Shown here: piece by piece, positions 32,567 to 41,372 of the stretch
Layout of the letters: every line of letters starts with the position of its first letter
How positions within the stretch are numbered: the stretch's first letter is position 1
Assembly: GCF_020985305.1 (NCBI RefSeq)
Contig: NZ_CP087588.1
Span: 1,054,001 to 1,118,000, forward strand
From: Croceicoccus sp. Ery15
GTDB lineage: Bacteria; Pseudomonadota; Alphaproteobacteria; Sphingomonadales; Sphingomonadaceae
DNA: 64,000 nucleotides
Reading direction: 5' to 3'
Position numbers and translations under genes: made by a program
The notes under the pieces: model-generated
The model's database searches: none
The model's input: only the letters and a program-made list of their open reading frames with translations
What the model was told of the DNA's origin: nothing

Positions 32567-33898
32567 TCAGCTTGCGACGTAAATATCGACGTTGACGCGG
32601 CGGTCCGGGGCGAAACATTCGCCCGCGGCCACCGGATCGGCCCCTTCTGTCAGCAACGCGGCGCAATCTTCGGGCGTGTTGGCGGCGGGATTGGGGAATT
32701 TCTCGCCCGCACCGAACACCTGCACCGCGCGGCCGTTCCAGTCGATCCCCTCGGCCATGGCCTTCTCCTTCAGATAATCGGCCACCGCCTGCGCGCGTTC
32801 CTGCGACAGGGTCAGGTTCAGCGCATCGTCGCCGCGCACATCGGCATGGCCCACGATCCGCGCGCCCGTCACGATCTGTCCCTTCGCCTCGCTGATGATC
32901 TTCTCGTCGATTTGCGCCTTCCCTTCGGGTGTCAGCACCGCGCTGTCGGTTTCGAACAGCGCATCGGTGACAAGTTCCGACGTCAGCACGCGCGATCCGG
33001 CAGGCGCACCGGCAGAAGCAGGCGCAGCAGCCTCTTTCGCGCTGCCAAGGCCCAGCAGAGAAAGCAGGCCGAGCAAAGCCGCACCGATCAGGCCAAGCCA
33101 GAAGGGCAATAGTGACGGCCGAGCGGTCGCACTGGCGGTCGCGGTGGTCAGTGTGGTCAGTGCGCCTGCATCTACAATAGGGCCAGCGACGGTGTAATGT
33201 TCCTTGAATGTGTGTCCCGTTCGCGCCGACAGCACGGCCACGGGCAGTCCCATCGCGGCGGCAAGACTGGCATTGTCGCCCATCAACAGGCGGCGGGCCT
33301 GATCGATCCAGCTGCCGACATTGCCGATGGTTACATCCTCACCCGCGGCAACAAGCTGGCTGGCCAGTTTCTCGGGCTCGGCATCGGCCAGCAGGGGCAC
33401 CGAACCGATGCCCAGCGCGCCCAGACGTTCGGCAGTCGGCGCACCGATGCCTTTCACCTCGCTCAGGGCCAGCCGGCCTGCGCGAAGGTCGCCCTTGACC
33501 TTCACGAATTCGTTGAGCCAGCCATTCGCCAGCAATTTCGCCTGAAATGGCCAAGTATAGGGCCGCGCGATGGAAAACTCGCTGCCGCCCTTGCGCAGGA
33601 TGTCGGCAATTTCGACCGGGTCCATCGCCGCGATCTGAGCGAAGCGGTGGATGCCGTTGTCGTGCAGCAGTGCCGCAATTTTCGGCCCGACACCCTCGAT
33701 CGCCTCCAGCTGGTCGACCAGAGTTTCGCGCTCCTCTTTAATGCTGACCGTCTTGCCTTCGATGTCGGCCAAACCGATCGCGCTTTCCGTGTCGGTCCTG
33801 CCGCCGATCAACCAGGATATCAGCCCGCCAATCGCAAGCCCCACGAATAGCCAGAACAATATGGTCAATATGTCGATGCTGAACACGAGCCTCTCCAT
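32567..33898 (-). CDS. OmpA-domain protein with helix-hairpin-helix domains
   Basis: A 443-residue protein from the ATG at 33898 (the frame is open to 34060, but MERLVFSIDILTILFWLFVG is a natural start). Order: transmembrane helix (8-28); two helix-hairpin-helix-like units (LEAIEGVGPKIAALLHDNGI and LSEVKGIGAPTAERLGALGI); a second transmembrane helix (LLPFWLGLIGAALLGLLSLL); a C-terminal OmpA domain (ALFETDSAVLTPEGKAQIDE, then VGHADVRGDDALNLTLSQER). This puts the HhH units in the cytoplasm and the peptidoglycan-binding domain in the periplasm. The HhH units resemble those found in ribosomal-protein-like and DUF4332 proteins and need not bind DNA. Function unknown. Confidence 0.85.
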   Translation of the reverse strand: MERLVFSIDILTILFWLFVGLAIGGLISWLIGGRTDTESAIGLADIEGKTVSIKEERETLVDQLEAIEGVGPKIAALLHDNGIHRFAQIAAMDPVEIADILRKGGSEFSIARPYTWPFQAKLLANGWLNEFVKVKGDLRAGRLALSEVKGIGAPTAERLGALGIGSVPLLADAEPEKLASQLVAAGEDVTIGNVGSWIDQARRLLMGDNASLAAAMGLPVAVLSARTGHTFKEHYTVAGPIVDAGALTTLTTATASATARPSLLPFWLGLIGAALLGLLSLLGLGSAKEAAAPASAGAPAGSRVLTSELVTDALFETDSAVLTPEGKAQIDEKIISEAKGQIVTGARIVGHADVRGDDALNLTLSQERAQAVADYLKEKAMAEGIDWNGRAVQVFGAGEKFPNPAANTPEDCAALLTEGADPVAAGECFAPDRRVNVDIYVAS

Positions 33899-34455
33899 GG
33901 ATTGGCAGAAAACCGCGCGACCAACGGCTGTCCGACATTGAAACTGCGCGGGAGTATCGGGCGCCGCTATCGGCCGGGCCATCAGGCTAAACCCTGTTAG
34001 TCCGCGAGATTGCCGGATTGATCGCACGAGACGACCCTGTGGCAAATTGGGGGCAATCACCCAGCGGCGAGTCGCGGATTGTCAGGAGTTACAAAGGTTA
34101 ATGACGCTGCCGATCTGAAGCGATTCCCTCACCTCGACCTATACTATCGGGTTAGAGGGCAGACTATCCGGCCCGTTCGCAATGGATGGTCGCCATGTAG
34201 CCAGCATAGGGCCGAACCGTATGAATTATGCCGCTGCATCCGTTGCTTGCGACCGTCACCGGCAGTTACTGCCCGCTTGCTGGCGATAAAGAAAAAACCG
34301 GCTCCATCTACAAATTTCAGTGCATTTTCAGCAGGCTGAGACCAGCCACCGAATTGGAGTATTCCGGTTCCACCGATGCGCCATTGATGGAGACGCTGAT
34401 AAGGGGTTTTAGTCGAAGGAACGGGGCGCGATAAAAACACTACGCTGGGGGCAGC
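33899..34455. other. Intergenic region without recognised gene
   Basis: These 557 nt separate the divergent OmpA and glycosyltransferase genes and hold both promoters. Short frames on both strands show no family resemblance. The stretch from about 34080 is less GC-rich than its neighbours, which may mark the edge of an acquired sugar cassette. Confidence 0.5.
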
Positions 34456-35427
34456 ATGGATACCGTGAAGAGCCGGGTCGTTCTGGCTATGCCGGTTTAT
34501 AATGGCGAGAACTTTGTCGCAGAGGCGATCGAATCCATCCTTGGGCAGGATTACGCTGACTTCCGCCTGATCGTAACTGACAACGCATCGACCGACGGAA
34601 CAGGCGATATCGTCCGCGACATTGCGAAACGTGACAAACGCATCGCCTATGTCCGAAATCCCGAAAACCTCGGCGCTTCGCGCAATTACAATCTCGGCTA
34701 TGAGCTTTCGAGCAGCGAATATCTGAAGTGGTGCGCACATGACGATCTGTTGAGCGAGAATTATCTGGGCGAGTGCGTCGCAGCGCTGGATGCGGATGAG
34801 GGACTGGCGCTGGCTTTTGGCAAGACCATCAGCATCGACCCGAACGGGAAGCGGCTGCCACCCGTACCGTGGGACACGCCCGATATCGACAATCCCGACG
34901 CGGCAGCGCGCTTCCGACAGATCATCGACCTCTTCGGTCGCATGTGCTTTCCCATCTTTGGCCTCATGCGGCGTTCAGCGCTGGCAAAGACCGACCTGCA
35001 CCCGTCCTACTACGGTTCGGATCAGGCATTGCTGGCGGAACTAGCATTGCGCGGCCGGTGGAAGCGGATCGAGCATGCCATTCTGTGGAACCGGGATCAC
35101 AACCAGCGCTCGCTTGCGATAGAGGACAAGCTGGAACGCGCCATGTGGCAGGGCGGTTCGAAGAACCGGATGCTCGCCGCCGAGCATCTTCAGCTTTTGC
35201 ACCATCTCTGGAAGATTGGCGGACAGCACAACGACGTCGCCTCGCCATGGGCGCTGCGCAAGGTGGTGCTGAAACGCGCTGTCGAGCCGATGCAAATGGG
35301 CCGCTATGTTCTGGAAGCAACCAGCTTCATCTCGCCCGGCATGGCACGCAGGATGCGGGGACTTGTAACCCGTACGCCAGAGCCGGAGGATACTTCACCA
35401 AGCGAAAAGAGCATGGGAGCGGTCTGA
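34456..35427 (+). CDS. Family 2 glycosyltransferase
   Basis: A 323-residue GT-A glycosyltransferase: RVVLAMPVYNGENFVAEAIE opens the nucleotide-binding fold, FRLIVTDNASTDGTGDIVRD follows, and KWCAHDDLLS (91-100) holds the metal-binding acidic pair. No transmembrane segment is seen, so it is probably cytoplasmic or peripheral. It starts a four-gene sugar cassette and overlaps the cytidylyltransferase by 1 nt (TGATG). The acceptor is unknown; lipopolysaccharide, capsule or flagellin are all possible. Confidence 0.9.
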   Translation: MDTVKSRVVLAMPVYNGENFVAEAIESILGQDYADFRLIVTDNASTDGTGDIVRDIAKRDKRIAYVRNPENLGASRNYNLGYELSSSEYLKWCAHDDLLSENYLGECVAALDADEGLALAFGKTISIDPNGKRLPPVPWDTPDIDNPDAAARFRQIIDLFGRMCFPIFGLMRRSALAKTDLHPSYYGSDQALLAELALRGRWKRIEHAILWNRDHNQRSLAIEDKLERAMWQGGSKNRMLAAEHLQLLHHLWKIGGQHNDVASPWALRKVVLKRAVEPMQMGRYVLEATSFISPGMARRMRGLVTRTPEPEDTSPSEKSMGAV

Positions 35428-36284
35428 TGAAAGTGGGAATCCTTGCCGGCGGGTTAGGCTCCCGCCTTTCCGAAGAGACCGACATCCGCCCCAAGCCGAT
35501 GGTAGAAATCGGCGGCATGCCGATCTTGTGGCATATCATGCAGATTTATGCCCATTACGGCCTTTCCGAATTCTGCATCGCCTTGGGTTACAAGGGTGAA
35601 TATATCAAACGCTGGTTCAAGGACCTGCATGACCAGTCCGGATCGATCAATGTATCAACACGTTCCGGCGCCGTCGCCAGCCACACATTGCCATCCATTC
35701 CCGACTGGTCGGTCGATCTGATCGAAACTGGGCAGCACGCTGGCACCGGCGGTCGCATCCGCCAACTGGCCCCCTATCTCGGCAATGAAACGGCGCTGAT
35801 AACGTGGGGCGACGGGGTGGCCGATATCGATATTGCCGCCCTGCTCGATTTCCACCGTTCGCACGGTAAGCTGGCGACATTGACGGCGGTTCGCCCCCCT
35901 GCCCGCTATGGCCATCTTGAACTCGCGGGCGACCGGATCAGCAGCTTTACCGAAAAGCCGCAAATCGGCGAAGGCTGGATCAATGGTGCGTTCTTCGTGC
36001 TCGAGCCCGAAGTGATGGAATATATCGCCGACGACGAGATGATGTTCGAACAGGACCCCCTCGTCAATCTGGCTGCCGACGGTCAGCTGATGGCCTACCG
36101 CCATGAAGGTTACTGGCAATGCATGGATACCATGCGCGAAAAACAGATCCTCAACGATGCGTGGCAATCGGGCACAGCTCCGTGGAAGATATGGAAGGAC
36201 GATAGCGATGAAAATCTTGGTGACAGGGCATCTCGGGTACATCGGATCGGTCCTCGTCCCAATGTTGTTACAGCGGGGACATGA
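35427..36284 (+). CDS. rfbF: Glucose-1-phosphate cytidylyltransferase
   Basis: A 285-residue nucleotidyltransferase. The signature LAGGLGSRLSEETDIRPKPM starts at residue 6; EIGGMPILWHIMQIY, FCIALGYKGEYIKRWF and TWGDGVADIDIAALLDFHRS match RfbF/DdhA, which makes CDP-glucose. It ends WQCMDTMREKQILNDAWQSG, then WKIWKDD, where typical family members end. A further ~26 residues overlap the next gene by 77 nt, longer than any other overlap here. The CDP specificity comes from resemblance to RfbF rather than from a specific residue test. Confidence 0.88.
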   Translation: MKVGILAGGLGSRLSEETDIRPKPMVEIGGMPILWHIMQIYAHYGLSEFCIALGYKGEYIKRWFKDLHDQSGSINVSTRSGAVASHTLPSIPDWSVDLIETGQHAGTGGRIRQLAPYLGNETALITWGDGVADIDIAALLDFHRSHGKLATLTAVRPPARYGHLELAGDRISSFTEKPQIGEGWINGAFFVLEPEVMEYIADDEMMFEQDPLVNLAADGQLMAYRHEGYWQCMDTMREKQILNDAWQSGTAPWKIWKDDSDENLGDRASRVHRIGPRPNVVTAGT

Positions 36285-37263
36285 TTTAGCCGGACTGGAT
36301 TCCGACCTTTTCGCGGCTTGCGATTTCGGTAGCGCGCCAGTGGAATTGCCCAAGATCGGCACTGACATTCGCGACTTTGCCCAAAGGGACGACGCAGTGG
36401 ATGCATTGCGCGGGTTCGATGCGGTTATTCATCTGGCCGGGCTGTCGAACGACCCGCTGGGCGATTACCGACCCGAACTGACAGAAGCGATCAATTGCAC
36501 GGCTTCAGTCGATCTGGCCCGCCTGGCCAAGCAGGCAGGTGTCGAGCGCTTTCTTTTCGCTTCTTCCTGCTCCAACTATGGAGCGTCAGGAAATGACTAT
36601 ATTGCCGAAGATGGCACGTTCAATCCTGTCACCCCCTATGGCGAATCCAAAGCTGCTGTCGAGCGTGCGGTCGGCCCCATGGCGGACGAGACATTCTCAC
36701 CCACATTTCTGCGGGCGAGCACGGCCTATGGCCTATCGCCGCGAATACGATTTGATCTGGTGGTCAATAATCTGACGGCATGGGCGTTCACAACTGGCGA
36801 GGTCCATTTGAAAAGCGATGGGACCGCATGGCGGCCGATTGTTCATGTCGCCGATATCGCGGCTGCCTATGTGGCCGCCGTCGAAGCCCCGCGAGAGGCC
36901 ATCCATAATGCGGCATTCAATGTCGGCATGACCGAAGAAAACTATCTGATCCGCGATATCGCCGAAATCGTTCACAAGATGGTGCCCGGATCGACCCTTG
37001 GCTTTGCCAAAGGTGCGGAAGCGGACAAGCGCAATTATCGTGTGAACTGCGACCTGATCCGCAAGGTTTTGCCTGAATATCAGCCGCAATGGACCTGCCG
37101 CAAAGGGGTTGAACAATTGCTGGCAGCCTATGCCGATTTTGGCTTGAAGCTCTCTGAATTCGAGGGTGAGCGTTTCAATCGTATCGCGCATATGAAACAC
37201 CGGGTAGAGCAGGGAACGGTGGATGCCGATTTCCGGCCGCAGGTGCAGAAGGTGGCGGCATGA
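36208..37263 (+). CDS. NAD-dependent epimerase/dehydratase
   Basis: A 351-residue extended SDR protein. The Rossmann motif is GHLGYIG (7-13), the catalytic YxxxK is Y144-GES-K148, with the serine in FASSCSNYGASGN. It belongs to the nucleotide-sugar epimerase/dehydratase group; beside a CDP-glucose synthase it may act on CDP-sugars. The ATG at 36208 lies inside the end of the previous gene. The C-terminus contains FEGERFNRIAHMKHRVEQG, seen in sugar-modifying members, and overlaps the methyltransferase start by 4 nt. Confidence 0.88.
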   Translation: MKILVTGHLGYIGSVLVPMLLQRGHDLAGLDSDLFAACDFGSAPVELPKIGTDIRDFAQRDDAVDALRGFDAVIHLAGLSNDPLGDYRPELTEAINCTASVDLARLAKQAGVERFLFASSCSNYGASGNDYIAEDGTFNPVTPYGESKAAVERAVGPMADETFSPTFLRASTAYGLSPRIRFDLVVNNLTAWAFTTGEVHLKSDGTAWRPIVHVADIAAAYVAAVEAPREAIHNAAFNVGMTEENYLIRDIAEIVHKMVPGSTLGFAKGAEADKRNYRVNCDLIRKVLPEYQPQWTCRKGVEQLLAAYADFGLKLSEFEGERFNRIAHMKHRVEQGTVDADFRPQVQKVAA

Positions 37264-38471
37264 ACGTCGCTGCGTCTGTTGAAGCGACAAACACGCCAGC
37301 GCTGATCGGGTCATGCCCCTCGTGCGGCAGTGCTGCCTTAACCGGCATTTATGCGCAGGACGATATTCCTGTCAGCTCTTGCCTGTTGTTCGACAATGCC
37401 CAAGCCGCACTTCAGGTCGATCGTGGTGATATCAGATTAAGCCATTGCGAAGATTGCGGTTTCATTTTCAACGCCGCGATCCGCCAGGGTGCGAGCGAAT
37501 ATTCGGAGCGGTACGAGGAAACACAGGGTTTTTCGCCCACTTTTTCCAGCTTTCATACTGCGCTGGCCAAGGAGCTGATCGAACGGCATGAGCTGAGAGG
37601 GAGAGAGGTGCTTGAAATCGGCTGCGGCAAGGGTGAGTTCCTGCTGCTGCTGTCGCAATTGGGCGAAAACCGATGCACAGGTATCGACCCTAGCGCCCAT
37701 CCTCACCGGATAGCGGGAATAGAAGGGGCTGAGCGGGTTAAACTCGTCCCCGAATTCTTTGCCCCTGAACTGGCGCAGAAGCAATTCGATGCAATTATCT
37801 GCAAGATGACACTGGAACACATTGTCCCAACGCTCGATTTTCTACGCGTTGTACGTGCGGGAATTGTCGAAGGCAGCCGCCCGCTGGTGTTTTTCCAGAT
37901 TCCCAATGCACTGCGCATTTTGTCCGACGCCGCCTATGAGGATATCTATTACGAGCATTGCTCTTATTTCACAGCAGGCTCGTTGGTGCGCTTGTTCGAA
38001 AATGCCGGTTTCGCGCCGCTGCGTGTGCTTCACCAATATGATGATCAGTATCTTACGATCGAGGCGACCGTCGGCAATGCGCCCCCGCTGGATATCGCGG
38101 ACGATCGCGCCGAAGTAGCGCGGCTGGCCGGCAGCCTTGCAAAACGCGTGGCGGCCAAGCAGGCCGATTGGGCAGCGCGTATCGACGCGGCGGTGAAAAC
38201 GGGCCGGAAGGTCGCCTTATGGGGCAGTGGATCGAAGGCAGTGTCCTTCCTCGCGGCCCTTCCCGACCCGGCCAAGATCGAAGCGGTCTTTGATATCAAT
38301 CCAAACCGGCAGGGTCATTCAATGCCGGGAACCGGCCATCATATAGTTGGGCCAAAGGATCTGACCTCGATCTGCCCTGATCTGGTGATCGTCATGAATG
38401 CCGTCTATCGCGATGAGATTGCTCGCGAGCTGATAGATGCAGGGATCGAAGCGGAGATCGTGGCGCTCTAG
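37260..38471 (+). CDS. Zinc-binding sugar C-methyltransferase-like protein
   Basis: A 403-residue protein. It has four N-terminal cysteines in CPSCG and CEDCG pairs (19, 22, 63, 66) likely binding zinc, a SAM-binding motif EIGCGKGEF (119-127) and a C-terminal Rossmann-like region (VALWGSGSKAVSFLAALPDP, AVFDINPNRQGHSMPGTG). This three-part layout is that of NDP-sugar C-methyltransferases such as the TylC3 type. With RfbF and the epimerase it suggests a branched-chain deoxysugar. The exact sugar cannot be told. Confidence 0.87.
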   Translation: MNVAASVEATNTPALIGSCPSCGSAALTGIYAQDDIPVSSCLLFDNAQAALQVDRGDIRLSHCEDCGFIFNAAIRQGASEYSERYEETQGFSPTFSSFHTALAKELIERHELRGREVLEIGCGKGEFLLLLSQLGENRCTGIDPSAHPHRIAGIEGAERVKLVPEFFAPELAQKQFDAIICKMTLEHIVPTLDFLRVVRAGIVEGSRPLVFFQIPNALRILSDAAYEDIYYEHCSYFTAGSLVRLFENAGFAPLRVLHQYDDQYLTIEATVGNAPPLDIADDRAEVARLAGSLAKRVAAKQADWAARIDAAVKTGRKVALWGSGSKAVSFLAALPDPAKIEAVFDINPNRQGHSMPGTGHHIVGPKDLTSICPDLVIVMNAVYRDEIARELIDAGIEAEIVAL

Positions 38472-38877
38472 TCCATGTTGAACCGGATATAGCAAATGGC
38501 GGAGCACCAGGTCCGCTGTGAATCGTGCTCCCCCTAGTATTCCCTGAACTGCGATTCTTTTAAGCGAAATCAAGCGATTTTGCCTCAGATCCAATATGCG
38601 GCATGACCGAAAGGCACACATTTCTGCCATGTCACGCATTAAGTTCCCTACACCGAGAAATAGTTGAAATTTCGTCACTTTCAGGAAGGCAACTTAAGCA
38701 TTCAGGTAAGTCGTGGTTACGCCGAGAGCCCGGACCAGATCCCCCAACCTTCACTGCAACTAAACCGCGCCCAATTGTAACAAACTGTTGCTGCTGGGTT
38801 TTATTGTTGACCCAAAGTCTTTCAATCGCGAAAGACGCGCCTCAAATGCGAGTCACTAGCATTAGCAAGGGGGCGTT
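38472..38877. other. Intergenic region upstream of TonB receptor
   Basis: A 406-nt, comparatively AT-rich stretch that should hold the promoter of the receptor operon. A short open frame at 38603-38881 has no family resemblance and ends in the receptor start, so I do not call it. No Fur box of good quality was seen. A 7-bp inverted repeat lies at 38817-38836. Confidence 0.5.
38817..38836. promoter_or_regulatory. Inverted repeat before the TonB receptor
   Basis: GTCTTTC (38817-38823) and GAAAGAC (38830-38836) are perfect inverted copies with a 6-nt spacer, 41 nt before the GTG start. It could be an operator or an mRNA hairpin. Confidence 0.45.
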
Positions 38878-41277
38878 GTGACATATATTGATGGTTCGAT
38901 TGGAGTTCGGTTAAGCGCGACTGCGGCTTTGGGAGTATTGGCTTTTGCCGCTCCCGCAACGGCGCAGACAAGCAACGAGGCGGTCAGGTCTGACGTCGAG
39001 ACAAAGAATATCAAGACCGACGAGCACGATATCGTCGTCAGCGCGGCAGGCTTTGAACAAAAAATCGTCGAAGCACCTGCCAGCATCAGCGTCGTAACAT
39101 CAGAGGTGCTAGCCGAACGGCCCTACATGACCTTGATCGACGCGGTACGCGATCTTGAGGGCGTGGATGTCGGCGAAACTTCGGACAAGACCGGTCAGCG
39201 CACCATCAGCATTCGCGGCATGGGGCCGCAATATACGCTGCTGCTCATCAACGGGAAGCGCCAGAACAACCACGGCGACATCTACCCCAACAATTTCGGC
39301 GGTAATGCCTTCAACCATATCCCGCCGCTCGACACCGTGCAGCGGATAGAGGTTATTCGCGGCCCTGCATCCACGCTGTATGGCGCCGATGCACTGGGCG
39401 GGGTGATCAATATCATCACGCGCCCGGTCAGCAGTCGTTGGTCGGGCTCTGCCACTGTCGGTCGCAGCTTTCAGGAAGACAGCCGGTTCGGCGACGATAT
39501 CACCTTCGACGCAGCGATCAGCGGCCCGATCGTGGGCGATACGCTCGGTATTGCGCTGCGCGGCGCAATCTATGAACGCATGGCATCCAATCCGGAATTC
39601 GTGCCGGTCACCGATCCCGCCGGCGTAACCCATGTGCGCGCTCTGGGCTTTGGCGGCGGCGGGCGGACCGTGGATAACACGAATTACAATATCGGCGGTA
39701 CACTCAGCTGGATGCCGTCGGACAATCACACCATCGAATTCGATTACGATCTGTCGCGCCAGATCTATGACAATACGCCGTTCACCGATCCTCAGACCGG
39801 CGAAGTCAGCTTCCCCCTTGGTACGCTGGATAGCATCGACACCATCTGGCAGGAACGTGGCGGAATGGTGGGGCCGCGCGTGGGGTACAAGGACGAGCAA
39901 CGCTTCAATCGCGACAATTGGTCGATCACCCACAATGGCGAATGGTCTTTCGGACGCAGCTTTATCTCGCTCGCCTATATCGACACCGTAAATCGCGGGC
40001 GCACACGCCCGTTCTCGGTCGCGGAACGTCTGCTGTTGCAGGAAATGTATGACGGCACAGGCGATTATGCCGGATTGAGCGAAGATGAACGGCGCGCGAT
40101 CGCAGAAGAGACCTTCCTCCCGCGCCCCGACCGCGACCTCAGCAGCAGCCAGTACACTGCAGACACGCGACTGGTCGTTCCGCTAACGGGCCTTGCGGGC
40201 AATCACGAACTCGTCGTCGGCGGCCAGTATATCGACGGCGAACTGTTCGACGCCGTGTTTGGGCTAGAAGAGAGCGAAGAAGGCGTTTCCGCCGTCCAGA
40301 AACAGCAGCAATGGTCGGTCTTTGCCGAAGACAACTGGTCCCCCGTCGATCTCTTCACCCTGACCGCAGGCATCCGCTATGACGAGCATGATATCTTCGG
40401 CGGGCAGGTTTCGCCACGGCTGTATGGCGTGTTCAACGCAACGAATACGCTGGTAATAAAGGGCGGCGTCAGTACGGGGTATAAAACGCCGCAGACGACC
40501 GATCTGTACGACGGCATTCGCGGCTTTGGCGGACAGGGGACATCGCCCTTCGTCGGCAATCCCGATCTGACACCGGAAACCAGCGTGAATTCGGAAATCG
40601 CGATCTATTGGGATCCGCTGCCCGGCACGGGGATCAATGTCACCTATTTTCATAACAAGTTCGACGACAAGATCGCCAGCGAGGCTGTGCAGCCCTGTGA
40701 AGTGACCGGCGGTGTTCGCCCTTGTGCCAATCTGGGCGATTATTACGGCGTGCTCGGCCTTGGCGGGACGGTCAACCAGCCCGTCAATATTGACGAGGCA
40801 AAGGTCGAAGGCGTCGAGGTCGCGGGCCGTTTGCGCTTTTTCGATGCGCTGAACCTCAGGGCCAATTACACCTATACGGACAGCGAGCAGCTGAGCGGAT
40901 CGGATGAGGGTCTGCCTCTGACCAATACCGCTCGCCACATGGCCAATGCCACGCTGGACTGGTCGCCGACCGATCGGTTCAGCGCGCAATTGAATGCCGA
41001 ACATCGTTCGCGCCGCTATCGCGGGGTCGATGCGGGAACGGGCGAACGGCTCTATTTCAAGAGCTATACTGTCCTGAACCTTGGCGGGCAGTTCATGCTG
41101 AACGAGAACCTGACCATCGGCGGGCGCGTCAATAATCTGCTGGATACGGATTTCACCAGCTATCACACGAGCTTCATCGATAATGGCGACGGCACATACG
41201 AGCCGGTGTTCGTCGACGACTATAACAACAAGGACAAGGCGCGGAGCTATTGGGTCAGCCTGAACGCGCGCTTCTGA
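38878..41277 (+). CDS. TonB-dependent outer-membrane receptor
   Basis: A 799-residue receptor with a GTG start and a signal peptide ending near FAAPATAQ. The plug domain spans about residues 50-175 (QRTISIRGMGPQYTLLLING, IEVIRGPASTLYGADALGGV, then INIITRP). The barrel ends with aromatic NARF, as required for outer-membrane insertion. The closest families are FepA/CirA-type siderophore or cobalamin receptors; the ligand is not readable. A possible TonB box lies near HDIVVSAAG. It heads a cluster with PepSY, DUF2271, DUF4198 and ApbE genes, which suggests iron or a redox-active ligand. Confidence 0.93.
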   Translation: MTYIDGSIGVRLSATAALGVLAFAAPATAQTSNEAVRSDVETKNIKTDEHDIVVSAAGFEQKIVEAPASISVVTSEVLAERPYMTLIDAVRDLEGVDVGETSDKTGQRTISIRGMGPQYTLLLINGKRQNNHGDIYPNNFGGNAFNHIPPLDTVQRIEVIRGPASTLYGADALGGVINIITRPVSSRWSGSATVGRSFQEDSRFGDDITFDAAISGPIVGDTLGIALRGAIYERMASNPEFVPVTDPAGVTHVRALGFGGGGRTVDNTNYNIGGTLSWMPSDNHTIEFDYDLSRQIYDNTPFTDPQTGEVSFPLGTLDSIDTIWQERGGMVGPRVGYKDEQRFNRDNWSITHNGEWSFGRSFISLAYIDTVNRGRTRPFSVAERLLLQEMYDGTGDYAGLSEDERRAIAEETFLPRPDRDLSSSQYTADTRLVVPLTGLAGNHELVVGGQYIDGELFDAVFGLEESEEGVSAVQKQQQWSVFAEDNWSPVDLFTLTAGIRYDEHDIFGGQVSPRLYGVFNATNTLVIKGGVSTGYKTPQTTDLYDGIRGFGGQGTSPFVGNPDLTPETSVNSEIAIYWDPLPGTGINVTYFHNKFDDKIASEAVQPCEVTGGVRPCANLGDYYGVLGLGGTVNQPVNIDEAKVEGVEVAGRLRFFDALNLRANYTYTDSEQLSGSDEGLPLTNTARHMANATLDWSPTDRFSAQLNAEHRSRRYRGVDAGTGERLYFKSYTVLNLGGQFMLNENLTIGGRVNNLLDTDFTSYHTSFIDNGDGTYEPVFVDDYNNKDKARSYWVSLNARF

Positions 41278-41284
41278 TGTTGCG

Positions 41285-41327
41285 AGTTGCGGATCGGGTC
41301 AATCCCTCTTGATACCGATCCGCAACT
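41285..41327. terminator. 13-bp inverted repeat after the TonB receptor
   Basis: AGTTGCGGATCGG (41285-41297) and CCGATCCGCAACT (41315-41327) are perfect inverted copies with a 17-nt loop that itself contains TCAA/TTGA. It lies just after the receptor stop, before the PepSY gene. It may partly terminate transcription so the receptor is made in excess, or protect the receptor mRNA. Confidence 0.65.
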
Positions 41328-41372
41328 GCAACTATCACGCAATATGACTATCCGGGAATCATCGCAGCGCTC

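Noticed and set aside
38603..38881. 92-codon frame upstream of the TonB receptor
   Set aside because: No signal, domain or ribosome site; lies in an AT-richer promoter region and ends in the receptor start.
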